Shown here one piece after another: positions 7,489 to 16,985 of a stretch of DNA of 64,000 nt (position 1 is the stretch's first letter; every line of letters starts with the position of its first letter). A model generated the notes under the pieces. It did no database searches, was not told where the DNA came from, and saw nothing but the letters and a program-made list of their open reading frames with translations. Source of the stretch: Streptomyces sp. AP-93. GTDB taxonomy: Bacteria; Actinomycetota; Actinomycetes; Streptomycetales; Streptomycetaceae. Both the position numbers and the translations under genes were made by a program. The stretch spans positions 1 through 64,000 of the forward strand of contig NZ_JALGBX010000019.1 of assembly GCF_022808175.1 (NCBI RefSeq), read 5' to 3'.

Positions 7489-9027
7489 GTGAAGCCTTCG
7501 ATGGATATGCAGGAGCCCCCGGCGTTGGACGCAGCACCGGACGCGTCGGCGGCGGGCGGGAAGCGCCACCCGCGCGGGCTCGCCACCCTCGTCCTCGCCG
7601 AGCTGTGGGAGCGCTTCAGCCTCTACGGCATGGTCGCCATCCTCGTGCACTTCCTCGCCGCCTCCCGGGGCCAGGGGGGCATGGGCCTCCACGAGGGCAC
7701 CGCGGAGGCCGTGGAAGGCGTTTACATGGCCATGATCTCGCTGCTGGCGCTGCCCGGCGGCTGGATCGCCGACCGGTTCCTCGGCGCCCGGCGGGCCGTC
7801 CTGTGGGGCGGTGTGGTCATCATGGCCGGCCACGTCCTGATGGCCGTCCCGAACCCGGTCTTCGTCTGGCCCGGCCTGGTCCTCATCGTCATCGGCACCG
7901 GCCTGCTCAAGCCGAACATCTCCGCGCTGGTCGGCCGGCTGTACGCCGCCGACGACGACCAGCGGCGCGACGCCGGGTACTCGATCTTCTACATGGGCAT
8001 CAACCTCGGCGCCGTCATCGCCCCGCTCGTCGTCGGCTACCTCGGCGAGGAGGTCAACTGGCACCTCGGCTTCGGCGCCGCCGCCGTCGGCATGGCCCTC
8101 GGCCTGGTCCAGTACGTCCTCGGCGGCCGCCGCCTGTCGGAGCAGCTGCGCGCGGAGCCCGTGGTCCGGCTCACCCCCGCCGAGCGGGCCAAGGTGCGCA
8201 AGTCCTCCTCGTACGGCCTGGTCTTCACCGCCGTACTGATCACCCTGCTGGCCGCCTCGCACGCGCTGAGCATCGACAACATCACCTTCGTGCTGACGGT
8301 GGTCGCCGTGGTGGTCCCCGCGGGCGTGCTGCTCTCGATGTACCGCAGCCCCAAGATCGACCGCGTCGAGAAGACCCGGCTGCGGGCCTACGTCTGGCTC
8401 TTCCTGGCCGCCACGCTGTTCTGGCTGGTCTACGACCAGATGGGCAACGAGCTGAACCTGTTCGCCGCCCAGAAGACCGACCTGTCCCTGCTCGGCTGGC
8501 ACATCCCGGCGAGCTGGACCCAGTCGCTGCCCTCGCTGTTCGTGATCATCCTGGCCCCCGTCTTCGCCGCCTTCTGGGTGCGCCGGGGCAAGCACATGAG
8601 CACCCCCTTCAAGTTCGGCCTGGCGCTGCTGCTGACCGGCGCCTCGTTCGTGGTCATGTCGGGCGCCGCGGCCATCGCCTCCAGCGGGGTCAAGGTCTCG
8701 CTGATGTGGCTGGTGGGCGTGTACGTGATCCAGGTGATGGGCGAGATGTGCCTGAGCCCGGTGGGCCTCTCGGTCACCACGAAGCTCGCCCCGCGGGCCT
8801 TCACCAACCAGATGATGGGCGTCTGGTTCCTCGCCGCCGCCACCGGAGACGCGATCGGCGCGCAGCTGCCCCGGCTCGACGCGGTCATCGGCCAGAGCTG
8901 GAACTTCCTGTGGCAGGGCGCCATGGTGATCGCGGCGGGTGCGGTGATGGTCTTCTTCACCAAGCGGCTCAAGGTCCTGACGGGCGAGGCGGCCGCCGCT
9001 CGCGAGACGGTGGCGGTGGCGGCCTGA
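7489..9027 (+). CDS. POT/PTR family proton-dependent oligopeptide transporter
   Basis: A 512-residue major-facilitator protein of the peptide:proton symporter (POT, DtpA-like) family. ELWERFSLYGMVAIL in helix 1 carries the ExxERFxYYG-type signature, IGTGLLKPNISALVG matches the second PTR signature, and YSIFYMGINLGAVIAPLVVGYLGE follows. About 14 membrane helices are visible. It imports di/tripeptides or peptide-like compounds. The start is uncertain: GTG at 7489 or ATG at 7501/7507; GAGGG at 7471 is rather far from each. It follows the folD terminator and seems to have its own transcript. Confidence 0.9.
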   Translation: MKPSMDMQEPPALDAAPDASAAGGKRHPRGLATLVLAELWERFSLYGMVAILVHFLAASRGQGGMGLHEGTAEAVEGVYMAMISLLALPGGWIADRFLGARRAVLWGGVVIMAGHVLMAVPNPVFVWPGLVLIVIGTGLLKPNISALVGRLYAADDDQRRDAGYSIFYMGINLGAVIAPLVVGYLGEEVNWHLGFGAAAVGMALGLVQYVLGGRRLSEQLRAEPVVRLTPAERAKVRKSSSYGLVFTAVLITLLAASHALSIDNITFVLTVVAVVVPAGVLLSMYRSPKIDRVEKTRLRAYVWLFLAATLFWLVYDQMGNELNLFAAQKTDLSLLGWHIPASWTQSLPSLFVIILAPVFAAFWVRRGKHMSTPFKFGLALLLTGASFVVMSGAAAIASSGVKVSLMWLVGVYVIQVMGEMCLSPVGLSVTTKLAPRAFTNQMMGVWFLAAATGDAIGAQLPRLDAVIGQSWNFLWQGAMVIAAGAVMVFFTKRLKVLTGEAAAARETVAVAA

Positions 9028-9094
9028 CGTGTCGGCCTGACGTGGCGGCCCGACCGTCTCCTCCCGCTCCTCCCGCTCGTCCCGGCGTCCGGTC

Positions 9095-10273
9095 TCAGAC
9101 GAGGGCCGTGGCCCGGCGGCGGGCTTCCGCCACGATGGGCGAGGTGTGGAACTCCCGGGCCAGCTCCGTCAGCGGCTGGCCGCCGAGGCGGCAGGGCTCG
9201 GCGGGACCGGCCCCGGGGCCTGGTTCCACCCGGCCGGCGGCGGCCCGCCGCCGGCACGCGGCCGCGAGTACGGCCGCGTCCGCCACCAGGGCGGCGCCCC
9301 GCTCGCACCGGCCCTGGGCCAGCGCGGCCTCGTAGGCCTCGCTCCGCACGGCGGGGTCGAACCAGGAGGCGAGCGCCAGCAGCCCGTCATCGATCACCGA
9401 TTCGCGGTGGATCAGCCGGATCCCGACGGGGGACCACCACGTCAGCGGCACCGTCGTCACACTGGATGCGGCGAATCCGTGCAGGGCCTTCCACAGCGGA
9501 CGCAGCCGGCGGTACTGGCTGAGCTCCCGCCAGGCCGCCGATCCGCCGACCAGGGGCACGATGAACCCGGTTCCGACGAGCAACGCCGCCGCGGAGGCGA
9601 GCGGCGGCGCCAGGTGGGTGGACAGGCCGTCCCAGTTCCGGCCGGACCAGCAGGCGCCGACCGCCGCCCACTTCGCGACGAGATAGCCCACGTCCATCAC
9701 CATGCCGGACATGAGCAGCGCCAGCCCGGTGCGCAGCGCTCGCAGCGCCGGGTCCACACGACGCAGCCACTTCCAGCACAGCAGGGTCAGCGCCGTGCTG
9801 CCGACGGTGTGCGCGGCCAGGTAGAGGGCGATCATCTCGCGCATCCACGGGGTGTTGGCGTAGTACGTGTCCAGGTCGCGCAGCCGCTCGACCGGGGCGT
9901 CCCCCTTCGCGAACAGGAAGACGATCGTCACGACGACGGCGCCGTACGCGATCACCGTGATCCGGGTGGCCCGGCGGACCCCCGGGGTCGGGCCGCCGCC
10001 CCAGTGCAGGATCAGCACGATGCACGACGCGGAGAACGCGGTGAGCGTGCTGTAGACCAGGGGGGCGGAGAAGTTGACGACGCCGGTGAGACGGTTGACC
10101 GCGGCGATCGTCGGCGGACCGGACAGGAACATGGCGAGGGAACCGACGACGAGCAGCGTGCACACGGCACGCATCAGCGGCTGGTCCCAGCCACGGCGCA
10201 GCGTCGGAGCCTTGATGACCAGTGCCAGGACGATCACGAACCCCGGAACGTAGAGGATGAGCCCGTCCGCCAT
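9095..10273 (-). CDS. MAB_1171c-type putative membrane protein/transporter
   Basis: A 392-residue protein whose first ~240 residues hold about seven hydrophobic helices (from LILYVPGFVIVLALVIKA onward), followed by a soluble C-terminal domain with LWKALHGF and IRLIHRESVIDDGLLAL. This architecture matches the actinobacterial MAB_1171c family of uncharacterised membrane proteins, often encoded beside ImmA/IrrE peptidases and HTH regulators. That context is present: it is the last gene of a four-gene minus-strand run, seven bases after the FAD monooxygenase. Molecular function is unknown. Confidence 0.75.
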   Translation of the reverse strand: MADGLILYVPGFVIVLALVIKAPTLRRGWDQPLMRAVCTLLVVGSLAMFLSGPPTIAAVNRLTGVVNFSAPLVYSTLTAFSASCIVLILHWGGGPTPGVRRATRITVIAYGAVVVTIVFLFAKGDAPVERLRDLDTYYANTPWMREMIALYLAAHTVGSTALTLLCWKWLRRVDPALRALRTGLALLMSGMVMDVGYLVAKWAAVGACWSGRNWDGLSTHLAPPLASAAALLVGTGFIVPLVGGSAAWRELSQYRRLRPLWKALHGFAASSVTTVPLTWWSPVGIRLIHRESVIDDGLLALASWFDPAVRSEAYEAALAQGRCERGAALVADAAVLAAACRRRAAAGRVEPGPGAGPAEPCRLGGQPLTELAREFHTSPIVAEARRRATALV

Positions 10274-10280
10274 CGGGCGC

Positions 10281-11702
10281 CTAGCGGGCTTCGACGGGGT
10301 CGGCCTCTTGGTCGAGCCCCGCGACGGCGCGCTCGGCGGCGGTCAGCGGCGGGGCCTGGAGCGCGCCCCGCTCCGAGGCGCGCAGGACCTGCCAGACCAC
10401 CGACGGCTTGACCCAGTGGGTGGGCGGGCTGCTCATGGTGATGACCTCCAGGAAGGCGGCGGTCAGCTCCTCCTTGGTGGTGGCACCGGTCATCAGCCGG
10501 GAGACGTAGGAATTGAGCAGGCCGGCGCCGGCGCGCGGCTCCATACCGGTGGCGCCCGGGTACAGGATGTCCTGGGAGGTGGCGAGTTCCCAGGCGGTGG
10601 CCACCTGCGGCGCGAGGGCGCGCTGCGCCTCCATGCCGATGGGGGGGTGGGCCAGGCTCTTGGCGCGCAGCAGGGCGCGGACGGCCAGCAGGCCCTTGGC
10701 CGCGACCGTCATGCCCTGGCCGTAGAGCGGGTTGAAGGTGGCGACCGAGTCGCCGACGGCGAAGAAGCCGCCGGGGAGGTCGGCCTTCTCGAAGAAGATC
10801 CGGCGATTGGCGGTGCCCTGGGTGACCGCGACGTCGGTGAGCGGCTTCCTGCCCTCCAGGAGCTCGCCGACGATCGGGTCGCGGATGCCCTTGGCGAACG
10901 GGATGAACTCGTCGGGGTCGGCGGTGGGCTGGCCGCCCCGGGTCCCGGAGAGGGTGGCCTGCCACTGGCCGTTCTCGATGGGGACGATCGTCGCGGTCTG
11001 ACCGGGGACCGCGACCCGGGGGTCGGACTGCACGTTGACGATGGGGAAGCCCAGCTCGTGGGCTCCGGCGGGGGCCTCGAAGATCCTGGTCGCGTAGACC
11101 AGGCCGGAGTCGACCTCCGCCTGCCGGATGCCGTCCACGCCGAGCGCCTGGAGCCAGGCGCGGGCCCGGGAGCCGCGGCCGCTCGCGTCGACCACCAGGT
11201 CGGCGGTGATCAGCCGGCCCTCCTCCTCAGGGGTGTCGACGCGGACGCCGGTGACCCGGGCGGCGGTGCCCTCCAGGGAGCGGACCCGGCTGCGCTGGAG
11301 GGTGGAGACCCCTTCCAGGGCGATCACCCGGGCGCGGACCACCGAGTCGAGGAGGTCGCGGCTGCAGGAGACGTTGAACTGCTTCTCCCCGTAGCGCGGG
11401 ATCCAGCCCTGGGCGGTCTTGGTGACCAGGTCGCTGGGCAGGCTGCGGCGGATCGCGCCCGCTGCCGTCCAGTCCTCCATGATGCCCGGCAGGATGTCCT
11501 CGATGGCGCGGGCGCCACCCGACCACATGACGTGGACGTGGCGGGCCTGCGGCAGTCCGCGCCGGGGCTCCGGGAGCTCCGGCAGGGTGTCGGCGTCGAT
11601 GATGGTGACCGTCGCGTGCTCGGCGAGGACGGCGGCCGCCAGGAGGCCGGCCATGCTGCCCCCGATGACGACGGCGTGGCGGGGCGGGGAAGACTGGGTC
11701 AT
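10281..11702 (-). CDS. FAD-dependent monooxygenase/oxidoreductase
   Basis: A 473-residue flavoprotein with an N-terminal dinucleotide-binding GGSMAGLLAAAVLAEHA, a middle ADLVVDASGRGSRARAW (the DG-type motif of aromatic-ring hydroxylases) and GDSVATFNPLYGQGM, the second FAD contact typical of the class A monooxygenase / geranylgeranyl-reductase superfamily. It has no signal peptide. It lies 103 bases after the ImmA/IrrE gene and seven before the MAB_1171c gene, in the same direction. The substrate cannot be assigned. Confidence 0.85.
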   Translation of the reverse strand: MTQSSPPRHAVVIGGSMAGLLAAAVLAEHATVTIIDADTLPELPEPRRGLPQARHVHVMWSGGARAIEDILPGIMEDWTAAGAIRRSLPSDLVTKTAQGWIPRYGEKQFNVSCSRDLLDSVVRARVIALEGVSTLQRSRVRSLEGTAARVTGVRVDTPEEEGRLITADLVVDASGRGSRARAWLQALGVDGIRQAEVDSGLVYATRIFEAPAGAHELGFPIVNVQSDPRVAVPGQTATIVPIENGQWQATLSGTRGGQPTADPDEFIPFAKGIRDPIVGELLEGRKPLTDVAVTQGTANRRIFFEKADLPGGFFAVGDSVATFNPLYGQGMTVAAKGLLAVRALLRAKSLAHPPIGMEAQRALAPQVATAWELATSQDILYPGATGMEPRAGAGLLNSYVSRLMTGATTKEELTAAFLEVITMSSPPTHWVKPSVVWQVLRASERGALQAPPLTAAERAVAGLDQEADPVEAR

Positions 11703-11805
11703 CGTGTGGTGCTCTCTGTCAGGGCCGTGCGCGTGCGCATCGGCGGAGTAGGTGCGTCGGCGGGAAGGCGGTGGTCAGCCGCCGGGGGCGTGGGCCGGGG
11801 CCCGC

Positions 11806-12366
11806 TCAACGTCCACAGCCGAACGAGGTCTTGATGCGCTCGATCGCCTCGGGTACCTGCTCTTCCCGGGGCGGCGGCAGGAAGGTCTTGAGGATCTTTC
11901 CGAGGTGCAGGCCGAAGGTCTCCGCCCGGATCTCCGCGGGATCGCTGCGGTCGGCCCGGGCGGCCGCCTGCCGCAGCACGGTGCTCAGCCCGTCCTCGGA
12001 GTGCAGCAGCTCCGTCAGGCGGCCGCCCCGGCCGGTCAGCCGGGCGGCCACCGCCATGCCCTGGCCGTGCTGGTCGCAGGTTCCCTCGTCCAGGTGCCAC
12101 AGCTCGTGGCAGGCGATGACGAGTTGGTGCTCGGGCCGGGTGCGCTCCTCGATGACGAGGAGGTCGCGGTCCTCCATCTCCAGCCACAGCCCGCTGGCCG
12201 TGTCGGGCGGGAAGACGGCGAACCGGAACTGCACCGGCCGGTCGCGGCCGCTCCCGTAGGCGGCGCACAGGCTCCCGATGATGCCGGGGGCGTCCGTGCT
12301 CGGAGTCAGGCGCGCCGCCGCCAACAGATCGTTTCCGAGCTTGCGCATGGCTCGTGTCGTCCTCAT
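11806..12366 (-). CDS. ImmA/IrrE family metallopeptidase-like protein
   Basis: A 186-residue protein with the zinc motif HELWH in VIACHELWHLDEGTC, the hallmark of ImmA/IrrE-type peptidases, which cleave partner HTH repressors. The ATG at 12366 overlaps the stop of the upstream regulator (ATGA), so the two are translationally coupled, as expected for a regulator and its protease. The remainder (EMEDRDLLVIEERTRPEHQLVIAC before the motif; DPAEIRAETFGLHLGKIL after it) fits the family. A possible internal start is Met7. Confidence 0.85.
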   Translation of the reverse strand: MRTTRAMRKLGNDLLAAARLTPSTDAPGIIGSLCAAYGSGRDRPVQFRFAVFPPDTASGLWLEMEDRDLLVIEERTRPEHQLVIACHELWHLDEGTCDQHGQGMAVAARLTGRGGRLTELLHSEDGLSTVLRQAAARADRSDPAEIRAETFGLHLGKILKTFLPPPREEQVPEAIERIKTSFGCGR

Positions 12367-13409
12367 CGCGTTCCCCCTTCGGCACTGCGGTCGATGTCGT
12401 CGGCGGCGCCCGGCGGGCGGGGGACGGCCGGGTGGCCCCATTGCCCTTCCCGCGCCAGCAGATCGTCCAGGTGGTTCGCCAGCGACTTCCAGCCGGCCGG
12501 GGAGAGCCGGCCCGCCCGGGTCACGATGCTGCGCACGTCGTGCGCCCGCATCACGGCGAGCATCGGGTTCTCGGCGGGCCGCTCCGCGGATTCCAGCTCG
12601 CGCTCGATCCCGGCGAGGGCGCAGGCCAGCGCCTCGGTGTCGTCGGCCAGCAGGAAGCCGCTCTCGACCCCGTAGAAGCGCTGGATCCCGGCGGCCGCCG
12701 CGAGGTTGGGGAGCCCCTCGCCCTGGGTGAGGCGGGTCAGCGACTGGCCCGAGGCGTCGAAGGAGCCGGCGATGGCGGAGAGGGAGTGGGCCTGCCCGTC
12801 CTCCCGGGGCCGGGTGTGGCGCAGGTGCTCGAAGCGGCGGCGCACCTGTTCCTTCAGCGGGAGCCGGGGCGGTCTGCCGTCGAGCGTGAGCCGGATGTCC
12901 TGCGGAGTGATGCCGGTGAGGTACGAGAGGCGCTCGAGGTCGTCCGCGGCGCCTTCCGGCCGGCCCCCGGGCCCGGACCCGGCCGTGGCCAGGGCGCGTT
13001 CGACCGCGCTCTTGCTGTCGGCGAGCAGGAAGCCGGCGTACACCCCGAAGAACCGCTGCACGCCCGCCGCGTGGCCGAGCCGGGGCAGTCCGGTGCCCGC
13101 GTTGAGCGGGCCGAGGGAGGCGCCGGGGGCGTCGAAGTCCTCGGCTATGGCGGCGAGCGACCACTCCCGGCCGTGCTTGTCGCGGCGGGTGGCGCGCAGC
13201 CGCAGGAAACGCCGGTGCACCCGCTCGCACAGCGGCAGCTCGTCGGCGGTGCCGTCCAGGATCCGGGGCACTCGAGCCGGTTCGACCCCGGACAGCCGGC
13301 TGAGCCGCTCCACTGCGAGCACGTGCGCCGGGTCCTGGCCGCACCGCTCGGCGAGTGCCACGACACGGGCCCGGACCACACGGAGGTCGGGTCGGTCGGC
13401 GGCTCGCAC
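12363..13409 (-). CDS. Regulator with tandemly duplicated HTH-like module
   Basis: A 348-residue protein made of two similar halves. The first contains RVHRRFLRLRATRRD, then SLAAIAEDFDAPGASL and AGVQRFFGVYAGFLLADS; the second contains QVRRRFEHLRHTRPR, then SLSAIAGSFDASGQSL and AGIQRFYGVESGFLLADD. Each half resembles the XRE-like transcription regulators that sit beside ImmA/IrrE peptidases in Streptomyces, so the gene looks like an internal duplication. The GTG start at 13409 has GGAG about 12 bases upstream. It is the first gene of the four-gene run and probably its regulator; the ligand and operator are not known. Confidence 0.7.
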   Translation of the reverse strand: MRAADRPDLRVVRARVVALAERCGQDPAHVLAVERLSRLSGVEPARVPRILDGTADELPLCERVHRRFLRLRATRRDKHGREWSLAAIAEDFDAPGASLGPLNAGTGLPRLGHAAGVQRFFGVYAGFLLADSKSAVERALATAGSGPGGRPEGAADDLERLSYLTGITPQDIRLTLDGRPPRLPLKEQVRRRFEHLRHTRPREDGQAHSLSAIAGSFDASGQSLTRLTQGEGLPNLAAAAGIQRFYGVESGFLLADDTEALACALAGIERELESAERPAENPMLAVMRAHDVRSIVTRAGRLSPAGWKSLANHLDDLLAREGQWGHPAVPRPPGAADDIDRSAEGGTR

Positions 13410-13728
13410 CGGGTATTTCTCCGTCAGTAGAGAGAAGGTTCAAACTGGTTGCTCTGCGTGAAGCCTAACCCCCGGTTCCGTGGCAGGACAGGGCGGACCC
13501 CAACCTTTCTTTCCGTCCAGCTCAAAAAACGTGGGGACGGCGCCCCGCGGCGAACTCCCGTACGGCCGTGGCCGCGGCCGTACGCCCATGACCTCGGAGG
13601 TAATCGACCCGGCAGGGGCTCGGGCGGCACAGTGGAGGCATCGGGTTCCGGGGCCGCGCACTCGGCTCCGGGGCCCGGGCATCCGTACTCCACCAGCGCA
13701 TTCGACCCTCGACGGAGGCTGATCCGCC
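13410..13728. other. Divergent intergenic region (319 bp)
   Basis: Lies between the minus-strand regulator module and the plus-strand membrane protein gene, so it must hold both promoters. On the minus strand TTGAAC near 13442 is a possible -35. On the plus strand I see no confident promoter. Short open frames here show no protein-like composition. Confidence 0.4.
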
Positions 13729-14151
13729 ATGTCCGCAACCCTGCTCACCGCCGTAGCCCGCACCGCCGTTCCCCAGACCGCGCTGCGCCGGTTCCTCGCC
13801 CTCGACTCCGTCGTCACCACCGGCAACGGGCTCGCCTACGTGGCCTTCTCCGCACCCCTCGGTCGGCTGCTCGGCGTCGGGCAGGGGCTGCTGCTGGGGC
13901 TCGGGGTGTTCCTGGTGCTCTACGGGGCGGGCGTCGGCCTGCTGGCCTCGCGCCGGCGGCCCCCGGTCTTCCCCGTCAGGCTCGTCATCGAAGGCAACTA
14001 CGCCTGGGCCGCGCTCAGCCTCGTCGCCCTCGTCGTCTGGTTCACGCCCACCACCGCCGGGGCGGTGTGGATCCCGGCGCAGGCGCTCACCGTCGCCTCC
14101 TTCGCCGTCCTCCAGCAGCTCGCGCTGCGCGCGGGTTCAGGGCGACAGTGA
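13729..14151 (+). CDS. Small integral membrane protein, unknown function
   Basis: A 140-residue protein with four predicted membrane helices: VVTTGNGLAYVAFSAPLG, GLLLGLGVFLVLYGAGVGLL, YAWAALSLVALVVWF and WIPAQALTVASFAVLQQL. GGAGG lies about eight bases ahead of the ATG. It converges on an XRE regulator whose 3' end overlaps it by 15 bases; the close packing suggests, but does not prove, a functional link. I do not recognise a characterised family. Confidence 0.75.
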   Translation: MSATLLTAVARTAVPQTALRRFLALDSVVTTGNGLAYVAFSAPLGRLLGVGQGLLLGLGVFLVLYGAGVGLLASRRRPPVFPVRLVIEGNYAWAALSLVALVVWFTPTTAGAVWIPAQALTVASFAVLQQLALRAGSGRQ

Positions 14152-14961
14152 CCGCAGGTACTTCACCGTCGCCGGGTCGGCCGGCAGGAGGGTCTCGATG
14201 GCCAGCTCGGCGACCGTCACGTCCATGGGGGTGTTGAAGGTCGAGATGGAGGACACGAAGGAGAGCAGGTGCCCGTCGTGCTCGATCCGCAGGGGGAGCG
14301 CGAGGTACGCGACGATCCCGTCCGCCCCGCCCGCCCCGTCCGGCCCGTTTTCGCCGGGGCCCTCCGCCCCCGGGGGCACCGGATAGGCCGCTACCTCCTC
14401 GTAGAGCGCGCGCAGCGGCGCCGAACGGGCCAGTGCGATCTGCCGCTCCATCTGGGCCAGCAGGTGTCCGCGCCACTCGCGGAAGTTGTGGATCCGCGGA
14501 GCGAGGCCCTCCGGGTGCAGGGTCAGCCGCATCGCGTTGAGGGGGCCGGACAGCAGGTGCTCCGGCAGTCCCTCCATCAGCATCAGGATGCCCCGGTTGG
14601 CGGCCACCACGTCGTACGTGGCGTCCACCACCAGCGCCGGATACGGTTCGTAGCCGGTCAGCAGCCGCTCCAGCCCCTCGCGCAGCACGGCCATCGAGGG
14701 GTCGTCCAGCGGGGTGTGGGCGTACCTGGGTGCGTAACCCGCCGCCACCAGAAGGGCGTTGCGGTCCCGTACCGGGACGTCCAGGTGGTCGGCGAGGCGC
14801 AGCACCATCTCCTCGCTCGGCCGGGACCGGCCCGTCTCCACGAAGCTGATGTGCCGGGAGGAGGAGTCGGCGCGGCCCGCCAGTTCCAACTGGCTGAGCC
14901 CGCGCCGCTCCCGCCAGGTGCGCAGCAGGGCGCCTACCGTCAACGGCGCAGCAGTCGTCAT
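14137..14961 (-). CDS. XRE-family regulator with MmyB-like ligand domain
   Basis: A 274-residue protein. Residues ~9-70 form a helix-turn-helix (LLRTWRERRGLSQLELAGRA, then SRHISFVETGRSRPS), and the rest (NALLVAAGYAPRYAHTPLDD, then YPALVVDATYDVVAANRG) matches the MmyB-like transcription regulator ligand-binding domain. This class is very common in actinomycetes, usually beside a short-chain dehydrogenase or membrane gene. The ATG at 14961 gives the normal N-terminus; longer in-frame versions are non-coding in composition. The 3' end overlaps the convergent membrane protein gene. Confidence 0.9.
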   Translation of the reverse strand: MTTAAPLTVGALLRTWRERRGLSQLELAGRADSSSRHISFVETGRSRPSEEMVLRLADHLDVPVRDRNALLVAAGYAPRYAHTPLDDPSMAVLREGLERLLTGYEPYPALVVDATYDVVAANRGILMLMEGLPEHLLSGPLNAMRLTLHPEGLAPRIHNFREWRGHLLAQMERQIALARSAPLRALYEEVAAYPVPPGAEGPGENGPDGAGGADGIVAYLALPLRIEHDGHLLSFVSSISTFNTPMDVTVAELAIETLLPADPATVKYLRSLSP

Positions 14962-14998
14962 ACCGCGACGGTAGCCCAGCCGGGAGATCGCAGCCCGT

Positions 14999-16792
14999 TC
15001 ACCCCACGTCGAAGACGTTCCGCAGACCGAGACGGTAGCGCCACAGGTCGTGCCGCTTGGCGGACTCCACCTCGGGGGCCCGGTACAGCGGCCGGACGGT
15101 GCACCGGGGGGCCTGTGAACCATCCTTGTCCAGCAGGGAGTTGACGGCCGCGCGGGCCGAGGCGTTGGCCCCCTCCATCGTCGCCAGGTCGATGTCGACG
15201 GACACGTAGTCCCCGCTGAGGAAGAAGTTCGGGATCCGGGTGCCCGCGCTCGGCCGGTTGTGGAGGGTCCCGGTCGGGTGGATCAGCAGCTGGTCCTCAT
15301 TGGTCGGACGGGGGGTGCCGATCCCGTCCACCCCCGGGTCCAGGAACCACGAGTGCAGCTTGCCGTCCGACAGCAGGGTCTTCCCGGTGTCGTTGAGCGA
15401 GGCCTTCAGCTGCGCCCACACCTCGCGGGCGACCTCCTCGCGGGTGCACTGCTTGGCCGTCTTCCCGTAGAGGATCCCGGGCTTGTCCCACTCGGAGATG
15501 TCCACCGACAGGCAGTCCACGGCCGCGCCGTCCCCGTAGTCGGCGGGGAAGTCCCGCGACGGCCAGTGTTCGGCCTGCTGGATCGCCGTCAACGACCAGG
15601 GGGAGTCGATGCAGTTGAGGTGACCGTGTACGAGGGGTGCGCGCTCGGTGAGGTAGAACTGGATGCCGGTCATCCAGTCCGTCTGCAGCAGGTCGCACCG
15701 TCCGAGCATCGGGTCGGCCGCGCGCAGCGCCGGGCTCCAGGTGCGGCGGGCGTGTTCGACGGGCAGTGCGCTGACGTAGTGGTCGGCGGTGACGGTCCGC
15801 ACGGCTCCGGCCGGGTCCTCGATGAGGACCCCGCTCACCCGGCCGTCTCCGTACCGGACCTCGCGCACCGTCCACCCGATCTTGAACTCCACGCCCAGCG
15901 TGCGCAGATGGGCCTCCCACGGGTCGATCCACGCCTCGTTGGTGGGCAGGTTCAGGATCCGGTCCGGCGGGCCGTCGGCGCCGCGGCCCAGCAGGTTGAA
16001 GACGAAGGCCTCGCCGAGCGTGCCGACGGTACGGGTCGATGCCTCCTCGGCCTTGGTGGCCACGATGTTGCGGGTGACGCCGATGGCGAGGATCCGCTGG
16101 TACTCGCTCGACATCCGCGCGGCCCGGGTGAACTCCCACCACGGGGTGCGCTCCCACTGCCCGTCGCGCCGCTCGTCGCAGCTGGTGAGGAAGACCAGGG
16201 CGCGGTCGACGAAGTACGCCGTCTCGTGGAGCGGGAGGCGGACCAGCGTCTGGAGGATGCCGGTCAGGGCACGGCGCAGCTCGTCGGGGGTCAGCTCGGC
16301 GGGGGAGTGCTCCGGCCAGGGGATGGGCGCCCGCAGGTCCTCGCGGCCGGCCGCCCGGGCGAACATCATCTCGCGCGGGGCGACCAGGTTGTCCCAGACG
16401 CCGTTCGCGTTGCCGGGGAAGGGGATGCGCCGCATGGTGTCCGGCAGGTTGTGGTAGATCCCGGGGATGAAGCGGAAGCCGTGCTCGGCGGGGAGCGGCC
16501 GGCGGCCGCCCCGGGCGCTGCCGGGCACGTCCATGCTGCGGGCCTTGCCGCCGAGCGCCCGCCGCTCGTACACGGTGACGGCGTAGCCGCGTTCGGCCAG
16601 TTCGTGCGCGGCGGTGAGGCCGGCGACCCCGCCGCCGAGGACGGCCACGCGGCGCGCGTCCGCTGCCGCGGTGGTGGACATGGCCGTGGCCGCTGCAGCG
16701 GGGGCGGCCAGGCCCCCGGCGGCGGATAAGGCGCCCGCGGTGGCGGCGGCCCCCGCGATGAAGGTGCGCCTGGATTTCCCTGTGCGCGTCAC
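14999..16792 (-). CDS. Tat-exported FAD-dependent oxidoreductase (amine oxidase / hydroxysqualene dehydroxylase-like)
   Basis: A 597-residue flavoprotein. The N-terminus has a twin-arginine signal (KSRRTFIAGAAATAGALSAA, Ala-rich to about residue 40), then the FAD motif RRVAVLGGGVAGLTAAHELA and VYERRALGGKARS, the signature of the amine-oxidase/phytoene-desaturase/HpnE group, followed by PAEHGFRFIPGIY. The C-terminal FAD contact is FFLSGDYVSVDIDLATMEGANAS. I chose the GTG at 16792 because GAGGGAG precedes it by about nine bases. Export implies an extracytoplasmic substrate, not identifiable here. It is transcribed alone. Confidence 0.85.
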   Translation of the reverse strand: MTRTGKSRRTFIAGAAATAGALSAAGGLAAPAAAATAMSTTAAADARRVAVLGGGVAGLTAAHELAERGYAVTVYERRALGGKARSMDVPGSARGGRRPLPAEHGFRFIPGIYHNLPDTMRRIPFPGNANGVWDNLVAPREMMFARAAGREDLRAPIPWPEHSPAELTPDELRRALTGILQTLVRLPLHETAYFVDRALVFLTSCDERRDGQWERTPWWEFTRAARMSSEYQRILAIGVTRNIVATKAEEASTRTVGTLGEAFVFNLLGRGADGPPDRILNLPTNEAWIDPWEAHLRTLGVEFKIGWTVREVRYGDGRVSGVLIEDPAGAVRTVTADHYVSALPVEHARRTWSPALRAADPMLGRCDLLQTDWMTGIQFYLTERAPLVHGHLNCIDSPWSLTAIQQAEHWPSRDFPADYGDGAAVDCLSVDISEWDKPGILYGKTAKQCTREEVAREVWAQLKASLNDTGKTLLSDGKLHSWFLDPGVDGIGTPRPTNEDQLLIHPTGTLHNRPSAGTRIPNFFLSGDYVSVDIDLATMEGANASARAAVNSLLDKDGSQAPRCTVRPLYRAPEVESAKRHDLWRYRLGLRNVFDVG

Positions 16793-16985
16793 GATGATGC
16801 TCCCTCGGTACCCGGCGACACCCATCGGCATTACCGGCGGTAACAGTCACGTCCGGCGCAGGAGCTTAGGCGTGGCGCGGTGGTCACGGAAGGCACGGAA
16901 GCACCCGCACGCACTATGGCGCGAAACCTTCCCTACGGCCCGGGCTGTGGGAACCTTGACTCCACGTCAGGTCAATCGGGCAGTC

